Source: Mariniphaga sp.
GTDB taxonomy: Bacteria; Bacteroidota; Bacteroidia; Bacteroidales; Prolixibacteraceae
Direction: 5' to 3'
NCBI GenBank assembly: GCA_019429205.1
Contig: JAHYIT010000003.1
Span: forward strand, 22,891 to 86,890
DNA: 64,000 nucleotides
Shown: piece after piece, positions 37,455 through 44,889 of the stretch
Layout of the letters: every line of letters begins with the position of its first letter
Position numbering within the stretch: position 1 is the stretch's first letter
Program-made: the position numbers and the translations under genes
The notes under the pieces: model-generated
What the model was told of the DNA's origin: nothing
The model's database searches: none
What the model saw: the letters and a program-made list of their open reading frames with translations, nothing else

Positions 37455-38813
37455 CAATACTCCGTTAAAAATGTTGATAACTATTTGAAAATGAGCAAAA
37501 TAAGTGTTTAAAATATTTGGTTAAACCCCTGATAATCAGTATCTTAATGGATTTTACCACAAATCTGTTATAGAATGACTACCAGGGGATATAATAATTA
37601 TAATTCATTAATTATCAGAACGTTAAATAAAATATCAGTTTTTAACAAATGCAGGAAAGACTTTTTCTGCGAAGTTGTTATCCTTTTGCTTTCCATCAAA
37701 GGGCGTGTTAACTTTTTACAGCTCGGCCGTTTCGGAAATTTCAAAGAACAAAGATACCGACAACAATTCGAAAAACCTTTTCCCTGGCTCGATTTTAACA
37801 AAGAGCTTACCCTTTCGCATGGAGGCAGCCGTTTTGTAATAGCATTTGACCCGAGCTACATCAATAAATCAGGGAAGAAAACACCAGGAGTGGGCTGGTA
37901 CTGGTCTGGTTGTGCAGGACAGGCAAAATGGGGACTTGAAATTGGCGGCCTTGCAGCCATCGATTTGGACAATCACACTGCGTTCCATCTTGAAGCCGTT
38001 CAAACACTGATTGAAGACAAGCAGGCAACCACTCTGACCGATTGGTATGTAAACGTTATAAAAGAACGAAAAGAAACGCTTAGCCTCATTTCAAAATACC
38101 TCGTTGCCGATGCCTGGTTCTCAAAAAAGCCGTTTGTGGACCAAATTATAGAAATGGACATGCACTTGATAAGCCGTTTGCGCGATGATGCCGATCTGAA
38201 GTATTTGTACCTGGGCACCCCAACCGGCAAGAGGGGAAGGCCAAGTAAATATGCCGGCAAAGTTATTACCGAAAACATTGATACAAATTACTTCGAACTT
38301 ATCGAACAAAACCAGGAGGCCACCGTGTATTCAGCTGTTGTCTATTCCAAAGCGCTGAAACGGAATATCCGGTTGGTACATGTCACCTATGCAAGCAACA
38401 AAGGGAAACTAATCCGTAAACTTTACTTTAGTACCGATACCCAAATGGCAGCACTTGAAATCCTGGATTGTTACCAAAGCAGGTTCCAGATTGAGTTTCT
38501 TTACCGCGACGCAAAACAATACACCGGTTTAAACGATTCACAAGCACGCAGCGAAAATAAATTGAATTTTCAGTTCAATGCTGCCCTTACTACAATCAAT
38601 ATTGCTAAAGTGGAACATTGGTTGAGCCAACCAAAAGAGGCACGTAAACCTTTTTCAATGGCTGATATTAAAACCATGAACCACAATAGGTTACTACTGC
38701 AACGATTTATTGACGTGTTCGGTGTTAATGCATACTCTGCTAAAAATCGAAACCATGTCAATGAACTTATATATTATGGCACTATTGCCGCTTAATTTTT
38801 TAACGAAGTATTG
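37455..38813 (+). mobile_element. IS4-family insertion sequence, complete, with 5-bp target duplication
   Basis: The element is 1,359 bp. The left end reads CAATACTCCGTTAAAAAT and the right end, reversed, CAATACTTCGTTAAAAAAT, giving imperfect terminal inverted repeats. TTATT at 37450-37454 and TTATT at 38814-38818 flank it directly as a target-site duplication. It carries one transposase gene on the plus strand. Insertion was in the FISUMP copy 2 gene at a Tyr codon. No passenger genes are present. Confidence 0.95.
37575..38795 (+). CDS. IS4-family DDE transposase
   Basis: The 406-aa enzyme shows the DDE core: first Asp in FVIAFDPSYINK, second in YLVADAWFSKKPF, and the Glu in the IS4 signature YQSRFQIEFLYRDAK (Y-2-R-3-E-6-K matches exactly). 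Basic residues dominate the N-terminal and central parts. Length is typical. The frame is intact from ATG to TAA, so the element may still be mobile. It lies 120 bp inside the left end and its stop 18 bp before the right end. Confidence 0.95.
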   Translation: MTTRGYNNYNSLIIRTLNKISVFNKCRKDFFCEVVILLLSIKGRVNFLQLGRFGNFKEQRYRQQFEKPFPWLDFNKELTLSHGGSRFVIAFDPSYINKSGKKTPGVGWYWSGCAGQAKWGLEIGGLAAIDLDNHTAFHLEAVQTLIEDKQATTLTDWYVNVIKERKETLSLISKYLVADAWFSKKPFVDQIIEMDMHLISRLRDDADLKYLYLGTPTGKRGRPSKYAGKVITENIDTNYFELIEQNQEATVYSAVVYSKALKRNIRLVHVTYASNKGKLIRKLYFSTDTQMAALEILDCYQSRFQIEFLYRDAKQYTGLNDSQARSENKLNFQFNAALTTINIAKVEHWLSQPKEARKPFSMADIKTMNHNRLLLQRFIDVFGVNAYSAKNRNHVNELIYYGTIAA

Positions 38814-38971
38814 TTATTATAATGAAAACAATTATGGAATTATCCACAGAACCATTGGCCCTAGTGGGATATTAAGATTTTTCCTTTTTAAAGAAGATGG
38901 TCTTTCTGTGCGTTGCATTAAAGATTAACTACGATATTCAAAAAATTCAACCAATTTCTAAACTAAATAAA

Positions 38972-39265
38972 ATGAAACAAAAATTACTTATTTTATTGAT
39001 GCTGATAACAATGATAAAAAGTTATTCTCAGACACCAAGTTTTCCCGATTATTTTTCATGGAAGGATCGTTTCGGAAACGAAGCTGAATATGATAATTAT
39101 ATTTCTCCTGCTAAAGATCAGCTGGTACAAGGTCCATGTGCTGCCTTTGCAGCTACTGCACTTTTAGAAGCAGCAATACAAATTTATTTTAATACGCCTA
39201 TTTCTGCCATTGTATTTTTTAATGATCTGATTTCAGGTTATCCAAAACACTTTTCTTTACTTTAA
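38972..39265 (+). pseudogene. papain-like protease copy 2, truncated
   Basis: The ATG at 38972 starts a signal peptide (MKQKLLILLMLITMIKSYSQ) followed by DNYISPAKDQLVQGPCAAFA, the same papain entry block as in the intact protease (ISPAKDQGEQSPCHIFATVA). Resemblance to copy 1 fades after IQIYFNTPIS and a stop follows at 39263-39265; the His and Asn/Asp parts, PKD-like modules and sorting domain are absent. The end overlaps the 3' end of the convergent GH43-like gene, so the break lies near 39215-39245. A 97-aa secreted fragment would lack activity. Confidence 0.85.
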
Positions 39266-40160
39266 ACACCGTTCCGTGCCGGGTTCCTTCCGGGAAATGA
39301 ATCTGGTCGGAAATGTCTTCCCAGTTTTCGAGGTCAGAAGAACGCACAGCTCCCATTTGGGGTTCAGTATATTTATCGAAATAGACCACCCAGTGTTCAC
39401 TGATTTTTATCGGAGTAGGTCCTTCTGCCCAGTAATCGCCGGTAATGGGCTGCGAAGGTTTGCTGTAACCTTCGGTAAGCCGGTCGCTGGTAGCCACCCT
39501 GATGTTTTTCTCGGCCGGATGCCGCGTTTCATCTTTCAGGAATAGGATGTATTTCCCGCCTTCTTTCACCAGCGTGCCGTCAATCACGTTGAATCCCCGG
39601 TCGTAAAAAAGTTGGGTTTCGCTGAAGGTTTCAAAATTTTTGGTGGTTACATAATACATGCGGTGGTTGTAACTGTCATCGCCGGTGGATGCGGTTTCCG
39701 GAAACCGGCCGGGAATGGTGGTTGACCAGAAAATGATGAACTTTTCCGATACGTCATCGTAAAAAACTTCGGGCGCCCAGCAGTTGCGGGCCGTGGGTTC
39801 GTGCTCCATCACCGGAATGTATTGTTGCTCCACCCAGTTGATCAAATCTTCCGAACTGGCGTATCCAATCCCTTTTTCGTACCAGCTCACGGTCCACACC
39901 ATGTGAAATTTGCCGTCGGGACCGGAAATGATGCACGGGTCGCGCATAAGTTTGTCGTTGCCCACCTGCGGCGTTAAAAACGATTGATTATTGTTCAGCG
40001 CCTCCCAGGTCAGTCCGTCGTAACTGTATGCCAGGTGCAAACCATCCTCGCCGTTTCCCTGGAAAAAGGAAAACATATACACTTCATTTTCTTTCTGCCC
40101 GCATCCTGCCATCAAAAAAAGTAATATCCCCGCAATCCAAATTATTCTGTTCATATTCAT
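39219..40160 (-). CDS. GH43-like glycosidase lipoprotein
   Basis: The ATG at 40160 opens MNMNRIIWIAGILLFLMAGC, a lipoprotein signal with the Cys in MAGCGQ. The 313-aa protein is a five-bladed beta-propeller of GH43 type: LMRDPCIISGPDGKFHMVW (general base Asp region), NCWAPEVFYDDVSEKFIIFW and the later WAEGPTPIK segment supply the propeller signature and acid. The propeller fold is clear, the exact subfamily is not; arabinan-related activity is inferred from the GH51 gene on the same strand. Its last residues (SDH) come from the joined sequence near the truncated protease and may not be original. Confidence 0.78.
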   Translation of the reverse strand: MNMNRIIWIAGILLFLMAGCGQKENEVYMFSFFQGNGEDGLHLAYSYDGLTWEALNNNQSFLTPQVGNDKLMRDPCIISGPDGKFHMVWTVSWYEKGIGYASSEDLINWVEQQYIPVMEHEPTARNCWAPEVFYDDVSEKFIIFWSTTIPGRFPETASTGDDSYNHRMYYVTTKNFETFSETQLFYDRGFNVIDGTLVKEGGKYILFLKDETRHPAEKNIRVATSDRLTEGYSKPSQPITGDYWAEGPTPIKISEHWVVYFDKYTEPQMGAVRSSDLENWEDISDQIHFPEGTRHGTVFKVKKSVLDNLKSDH

Positions 40161-40239
40161 TTCAAAACATTCCTGCAACTCCAAACAATAAATCTCTACT
40201 AATCACAACTTAATCACCATAAATCTCCTTCTCCTTCTT

Positions 40240-40584
40240 TCATCCTCCAGACCTCTTCACCTTATACCCTTCTGCTTTCAGCAACTCCATCACCCGTTCT
40301 CGAAAATCGCCCTGAATGAGAATTTCACCCTCTTTCACAGAACCACCAACCCCGCATTTGGTTTTCAGCATTTTCCCCAGTTCTTTTAAATCGTCTTCAT
40401 CGCCCACAAAACCGGTAACCAGCGTAACACTTTTGCCTTTCCGTTTTTTGCGGTCGAGGCTTACAATCAACTTTTGTTGTTGAGGCGGCAGAGTTTTCTC
40501 ATCTTCACCATTTTCTGTTTCATAATTAAAATCCGGATTGGTGGAATACACCGTACCCAGCCTGTCTTTCCAGTCGCTTGCCAT
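40240..40584 (-). CDS. yciH: SUI1/YciH family translation factor
   Basis: The 114-aa protein ends with the SUI1 fold: [35 protein letters not shown] and [13 protein letters not shown], all family landmarks. The N-terminal 45 residues are a variable tail. Related bacterial proteins (YciH) resemble eukaryotic initiation factor eIF1 and influence start-site fidelity. It is a single gene, 79 bp downstream of the GH43-like start on the minus strand. Confidence 0.93.
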   Translation of the reverse strand: MASDWKDRLGTVYSTNPDFNYETENGEDEKTLPPQQQKLIVSLDRKKRKGKSVTLVTGFVGDEDDLKELGKMLKTKCGVGGSVKEGEILIQGDFRERVMELLKAEGYKVKRSGG

Positions 40585-40673
40585 GTTTTAATCCTTACTA
40601 TTCAGATGAACAAAGTTAGTTTTCTATACCATTTTTTTGTAACTTTTGGCTCGAATTTAAAAATGAAACAGAT

Positions 40674-41525
40674 ATGAAAGCTATAATCATTCAAATCTTT
40701 CTGGCAGTAATGCTGCCGTTTGCCGCATTCAGCCAGCAACAGGAAACACCGCCCATTATCATTGAAAAAATATCAGACAATTTATTTCAGCTTCTGGGTG
40801 GCCGCGGAGCGAACGGAGGTTTTTACATTGGTGAAAATGAAGTTCTGGTCATTGACTCAAAAATGGATAAAGAGTCGGTGGAAGGCATTTTCACAGCCAT
40901 TCAGGGTTTTACCAAAAAGCCGGTCAGGTATCTGATAAACACCCATGCCGATGGCGACCATGTAAACGGAAATGAATTTTTCCCGAAAAACGTAACCATC
41001 ATCGCCCATGAAAACTGCCGGAATGAATTTTTCCTTCCCGGGCGTGACGGTTCACCTTCGCGATGGAACAACGAAGAACTTTTACCTTTTGTTCCGCAGG
41101 TAACATTTAACGACAAAATGCAGTTGCACATGGGAAATCAAACCATTGAAATGTATTACTTCGGGGTTGGCCACACCACCGGCGATATTGTGGTGTATTT
41201 TCCAAAAGAAAGAACCGCTTTTATCGGCGACCAGGTTTTTAAGGGCCGTCCGCAACTCATTCATTCATACAAAGGGGGAAACTCATTTGAACATGTAAAG
41301 ACTGTGGAAAAAATGCTGGAAGCAATCGACGCTTTTCAGTTTTGTAGCGGGCACGCCGATATCATGTCCCGCGAAGACATTGAACAGCATCTGGTTGAAA
41401 TGAAAAAATTTCAGCAGAAAGTAAAAAAGCTTGTTAACGAAGGAAAAACACTGGCTGAAGTTCAGGCTGAATTTAAACCAGAAGAAAGCCGGCTCGTGGA
41501 ATCGGTGTTTGGGGAATTGCAGTAA
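40674..41525 (+). CDS. secreted metallo-beta-lactamase-fold hydrolase
   Basis: The 283-aa protein starts with a signal peptide (MKAIIIQIFLAVMLPFAAFSQ). The MBL fold is shown by LINTHADGDHVNG, YYFGVGHTTGDIVVYF, AFIGDQVF and FCSGHADIM. The metal motif is HxDxDH, so the second His of the usual HxHxDH is an Asp, a variant seen in some members of this superfamily. The reaction is not assigned; it is exported to the periplasm. A long helical tail follows. Confidence 0.82.
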   Translation: MKAIIIQIFLAVMLPFAAFSQQQETPPIIIEKISDNLFQLLGGRGANGGFYIGENEVLVIDSKMDKESVEGIFTAIQGFTKKPVRYLINTHADGDHVNGNEFFPKNVTIIAHENCRNEFFLPGRDGSPSRWNNEELLPFVPQVTFNDKMQLHMGNQTIEMYYFGVGHTTGDIVVYFPKERTAFIGDQVFKGRPQLIHSYKGGNSFEHVKTVEKMLEAIDAFQFCSGHADIMSREDIEQHLVEMKKFQQKVKKLVNEGKTLAEVQAEFKPEESRLVESVFGELQ

Positions 41526-41666
41526 AAATATTTCAGCCATTTCAAGGCAGCCGGTTAGCTGGCCGAAACAAAATTCTTTCCCGAAATGGTTTCAACCTTT
41601 AATTTTAATCGTTGGTCGAATTTGTTTTAAGTTTGGTCAATGTTTCGATACATTTGCCTAAACTAT

Positions 41667-41674
41667 TATCTTTG
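41667..41674 (+). promoter_or_regulatory. -7 box upstream of dapB
   Basis: TATCTTTG matches TAnnTTTG exactly. A TTTC about 20 bp upstream (41643-41646) is a plausible -33 element. The ATG of dapB follows at 41708, which excludes the longer start in the ORF track. Confidence 0.55.
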
Positions 41675-41707
41675 TCGCTTATTTTAAAACCGAAAAGAGA
41701 ATTTTAC

Positions 41708-42424
41708 ATGAAGTTAGCGTTGATTGGTTACGGGAAAATGGGGAAAGAGATTGAAAAAATAGCTGTATCCCGCGGCCATAAAATAAAACTTATTATTGAC
41801 ATCAACAACCCGCAGGATTTAACCATAGAAAATCTAAAAAAATGTGATGTTGCCATTGAATTTACCATTCCGAAATCGGCGGTTGATAATTATTATACGT
41901 GCTTCGAAGCAGGTATTCCGGTTGTAAGCGGAACCACCGGCTGGCTTGAACGGAAAGCCGAGGTTCATCAAAAATGCAGGGAAACCAGCGGAACTTTTTT
42001 TTACGGCAGCAACTTTTCGGTTGGGGTAAATCTGTTTTTTGAACTGAACCGGCAACTGGCAAAACTTATGGCGCCGCATAACGAATACAAAGCTGAAATG
42101 ACCGAAGTGCACCACACCCAAAAACTGGATGCTCCCAGCGGAACCGCCATCAGCCTGGCCGAAGATCTGGTTGAACTTTTGCCAACGGTAAAAAGTTGGG
42201 CCGATGCCGCAGATACAACTGAAAACCAACTCCCCATAAAATCGGAACGCGAAGGCGAAGTACCCGGTATTCATACCATAAAATACGATTCGGATGTGGA
42301 TTTCATTGAAATTACCCACAGCGCCAAAAGCCGCAAAGGATTTGCCCTTGGAGCAGTTTTGGCAGCCGAATACAGCCTGGAAAAAAAAGGCATTCTCACC
42401 ATGAAAGACATGTTAAAAATTTAA
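41708..42424 (+). CDS. dapB: 4-hydroxy-tetrahydrodipicolinate reductase
   Basis: The ATG at 41708 (MKLALIGYGKMGKEIEKIA) gives 238 aa, the usual DapB length; the track's start at 41612 lies upstream of the promoter. The sequence has the NAD(P)-binding GYGKMGKEIEK, VSGTTGW, the catalytic EVHHTQKLDAPSGTA and the C-terminal GFALGAVLAAEY. It converts HTPA to tetrahydrodipicolinate in the lysine/meso-diaminopimelate pathway. It is followed by lepB after 12 bp and probably co-transcribed with it. Confidence 0.95.
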   Translation: MKLALIGYGKMGKEIEKIAVSRGHKIKLIIDINNPQDLTIENLKKCDVAIEFTIPKSAVDNYYTCFEAGIPVVSGTTGWLERKAEVHQKCRETSGTFFYGSNFSVGVNLFFELNRQLAKLMAPHNEYKAEMTEVHHTQKLDAPSGTAISLAEDLVELLPTVKSWADAADTTENQLPIKSEREGEVPGIHTIKYDSDVDFIEITHSAKSRKGFALGAVLAAEYSLEKKGILTMKDMLKI

Positions 42425-42436
42425 TGATAATTACGA

Positions 42437-43780
42437 ATGATTAGAGAAATCCTTATCAACAAGTGGTTCAAATTTATCACCGTTGGTACGCTTTACACCC
42501 TTTGGGTAATCTGGCTCGGTAACTTTTGGTGGCTCATTGGGTTGGGCATTATTTTCGATATCTATATTACCGAAAAAGTACACTGGGCTTTCTGGAAAAA
42601 GAAAAATCCACCCGACGGAAAACAAACCAAAGTGGTGGAATGGGTTGATGCCATTATTTTTGCAGTGATTGCCGCCACATTTATCCGGATGTTTTTTATT
42701 GAAGCTTACACCATTCCTACCTCCTCAATGGAAAAATCTTTGCTGGTGGGCGATTACCTGTTTGTGAGCAAAGTTGCATACGGGCCCAAAACACCCAACA
42801 CCCCTATTTCATTCCCGTTTGTACACAACACCATGCCGCTTACCCGCACTACCAAATCGTATGCAGAATGGATTAAACGCCCCTATAACCGGCTTAAGGG
42901 TTTTGGCGATATTAAAAACAACGACGTAGTGGTTTTTCACTTCCCGGAAGGAGATACCGTAGCGCTTTTCCTGCAAAATCAAAGTTATTACCAGTTGGAA
43001 CGGACTTATGGACGCGAGCGTATATGGAATGACACGCGTAACTTTGGTGATGTGGTAGCCAGGCCGGTGGATAAACGTGAAAATTACATCAAGCGGTGCA
43101 TTGGCATTCCGGGTGATGTGATTGAAATAGTACGCGGACAGGTAATGGTTAACGGCCAGTCGCAAAAACCTTTTGAAGGCATACAACACAATTACGTAGT
43201 CAGAACCAATGGCACCTCCATTAATCCCAGGGCGCTCGACCGGCTGAATATTGCCGAAGACGACCGGACCGTGTTCTCAAGCGAACGGTACGTATTTCCG
43301 CTAACCAGCGAAAACGCCGAAAAACTGAAAGAATTTGCCAATGTTAGCGGAGTTGAAAAACTAGAGGAACAGCCCGGAGAATGGGATCCGCACGTTTTTC
43401 CGCAGGATAAAAACTTCCCCTGGAACGTGGACAACTTTGGCCCGCTGACAATTCCCGCCAAAGGAGAAACCGTGCAACTTTCGATGGATAACCTGCCGCT
43501 TTATCAACGCATCGTTCAGGTTTACGAAAACAATGAGCTTGAAGTAAAAGACAACACCATATACATTAACGGCGAGCCTGCAACCAGTTACACATTTGAA
43601 ATGGATTATTACTGGATGATGGGCGACAACCGCCATAATTCGGCCGACTCGCGCATGTGGGGATTTGTGCCCGAAGACCACGTGGTGGGCAAAGCAAGCT
43701 TCATCTGGCTCTCGCTTGACAAAGACAAATCGCTGCTACAAAAAATAAGATTGAAAAGAATGTTCCGGTTTATCCGGTAA
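42437..43780 (+). CDS. lepB: signal peptidase I
   Basis: The 447-aa protein has membrane segments near residues 12-50 and 70-90 (VDAIIFAVIAATFIRMFFI). The catalytic Ser is in TSSMEKSLLVGD and the Lys in KRCIGIPGDVIE, followed by the C-terminal box GDNRHNSADSRMWGFVPED. It is longer than the E. coli enzyme because of an insertion of ~150 residues between the K and GDN boxes, usual in Bacteroidota. It removes signal peptides at the inner membrane, as needed by the many exported proteins here. A terminator follows. Confidence 0.95.
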   Translation: MIREILINKWFKFITVGTLYTLWVIWLGNFWWLIGLGIIFDIYITEKVHWAFWKKKNPPDGKQTKVVEWVDAIIFAVIAATFIRMFFIEAYTIPTSSMEKSLLVGDYLFVSKVAYGPKTPNTPISFPFVHNTMPLTRTTKSYAEWIKRPYNRLKGFGDIKNNDVVVFHFPEGDTVALFLQNQSYYQLERTYGRERIWNDTRNFGDVVARPVDKRENYIKRCIGIPGDVIEIVRGQVMVNGQSQKPFEGIQHNYVVRTNGTSINPRALDRLNIAEDDRTVFSSERYVFPLTSENAEKLKEFANVSGVEKLEEQPGEWDPHVFPQDKNFPWNVDNFGPLTIPAKGETVQLSMDNLPLYQRIVQVYENNELEVKDNTIYINGEPATSYTFEMDYYWMMGDNRHNSADSRMWGFVPEDHVVGKASFIWLSLDKDKSLLQKIRLKRMFRFIR

Positions 43781-43801
43781 ACTAAACCCAACTTTTTTAG
43801 T

Positions 43802-43833
43802 AAAGGATAGCAGATTTCTGTTATCCTTTTTTT
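43802..43833 (+). terminator. rho-independent terminator after lepB
   Basis: AAAGGATAGCAGA and TCTGTTATCCTTT pair over about 13 bases (one mismatch or bulge) and are followed by a T-run. Confidence 0.85.
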
Positions 43834-43857
43834 ATCTTCGGAATAAATTTGAATACC

Positions 43858-44199
43858 ATGAGTGCAGTTATCATCATCCTTTTAATACTGGCTATTTTAC
43901 TGGTTATCTTCACTTTGCAAAATTCGTTTGAAATAAGCATTAGTGTTTTTTTCTGGGAAATTGCCGATGTGCCGCTGGTTTTGCTTATTCTCTGCTGTAT
44001 TTTACTGGGCTACATTCTGGCAGCCGTTTATTTTTATCCCCGCATCTGGAAACTGAAACGTGAGTACAAACAGGCCGTAAAATCAAGTAAAAAACTGGAA
44101 GAAAAGCTTGAAAGCCAGGAATTGGAAAAGCCAGGCCCGGAGGGTATTGAACTGGAAATTGATGATGAAGATAACGACAATGGATTTTTTAAAGAGTAG
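43858..44199 (+). CDS. LapA family membrane protein
   Basis: The ATG at 43858 (MSAVIIILLILAILLV) is preferred; the upstream in-frame TTG falls on a box (TATCTTCG) that probably serves as -7 element. The 113-aa protein has two helices (IIILLILAILLVIFTLQN, VPLVLLILCCILLGYILAAVY) with the FTLQNSFEISISVFFWE linker typical of LapA/DUF1049, and an acidic coiled tail. LapA proteins are involved in LPS/envelope assembly control in proteobacteria; the role here is inferred. WbqC follows after 2 bp. Confidence 0.8.
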   Translation: MSAVIIILLILAILLVIFTLQNSFEISISVFFWEIADVPLVLLILCCILLGYILAAVYFYPRIWKLKREYKQAVKSSKKLEEKLESQELEKPGPEGIELEIDDEDNDNGFFKE

Positions 44200-44201
44200 C
44201 A

Positions 44202-44855
44202 ATGCCTCTAAATAAAAACATCCTCCTTAGCACGGCCTGTTTTCCACCGGTGCAGTATTTTTCGAAACTGGTGCAGTTTGAAAACATTTACCTGGAACAA
44301 TTTGAAAACTTCACCAAACAAACCTACCGCAACCGCTACGAAATTCTGGGGGCAAACGGCATTGTTTCACTCATTGTGCCTGTTGTGAAAGGGCGCAGCC
44401 GGAAAATAAAAATCAGGGACCTGAAAATTTCGTACGATACCGATTGGCAACGCAACCACTGGCGAACCATTTTTTCAACTTACAACTCCTCCCCTTTTTT
44501 CGAGTTTTACAAAGACGATATTCAGCCATTTTTTGAAAAACCATGGAAATTTTTGTTCGACTTTAACCTCGAAATTATGGAAACCCTTTGCGAATTGCTG
44601 GAACTTGAACCCAACCTGGTTTTAACCGAAGATTTTGAACAGGTGCCGGAAGGCACATTGAATTTCCGCGAAGCCATTTCACCTAAAAAACACCGGACAG
44701 AAAAAGACCCGCAATTTTCGGTGCAACCTTACACCCAGGTTTTTCACGAAAAAACCGGGTTTGTGCCCAACCTCAGCATCCTGGATTTGCTGTTTAACGA
44801 GGGGCCAAACAGTTTGAATGTAATTGAGGAGACGATTCAGGCGAACAAATCCTGA
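44202..44855 (+). CDS. WbqC family protein
   Basis: The 217-aa protein has the family's N-terminal LSTACFPPVQYFSKL, then YRNRYEILGANGIVSL, the basic VVKGRSRKIKIRD, and NHWRTIFSTYNSSPFFEFY, with FVPNLSILDLLFNEGP at the end. WbqC-like proteins are found with polysaccharide genes but their reaction is uncertain. It follows the LapA gene by 2 bp and ends inside the terminator stem. Confidence 0.9.
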   Translation: MPLNKNILLSTACFPPVQYFSKLVQFENIYLEQFENFTKQTYRNRYEILGANGIVSLIVPVVKGRSRKIKIRDLKISYDTDWQRNHWRTIFSTYNSSPFFEFYKDDIQPFFEKPWKFLFDFNLEIMETLCELLELEPNLVLTEDFEQVPEGTLNFREAISPKKHRTEKDPQFSVQPYTQVFHEKTGFVPNLSILDLLFNEGPNSLNVIEETIQANKS

Positions 44856-44880
44856 CAGGGTTCGAAACCCTGTCAGGATT
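44848..44880. terminator. bidirectional terminator between convergent genes
   Basis: AATCCTGACAGGGTT and AACCCTGTCAGGATT are exact inverted repeats of 15 bp with a 3-nt loop (CGA). It covers the WbqC stop codon and lies 10 bp before the stop of the adhesin gene, serving both. Confidence 0.88.
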
Positions 44881-44889
44881 ATTGTTGTA

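Larger units (their letters stand above)
36860..38928 (+). pseudogene. FISUMP domain lipoprotein (copy 2), disrupted by nonsense change and IS4 insertion
   Basis: Copy 2 starts at 36860 and is identical to copy 1 for its first 363 bp. The frame reads ...NDGSYF then TGA at 37439-37441, then TSSY. Copy 1 has FWTSS at the same place, so a TGG became TGA. An IS element (37455-38813) interrupts the gene 14 bp later. If the element and one TTATT target copy are removed, the frame continues exactly: TSSYYNENNYGIIHRTIGPS to SVRCIKD and TAA at 38928. Two independent lesions therefore exist. An N-terminal 193-aa fragment could still be made and would contain the identical region. Confidence 0.92.

Noticed and set aside
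37598-38761. Small ORFs on the minus strand of the IS
   Set aside because: Shadows of the intact transposase; IS4 elements have one gene.
44848-44880. tRNA-like T-arm (GGTTCGAAACC)
   Set aside because: It is the loop of a perfect 15-bp palindrome between convergent genes, which is a terminator; no acceptor or anticodon stem exists.
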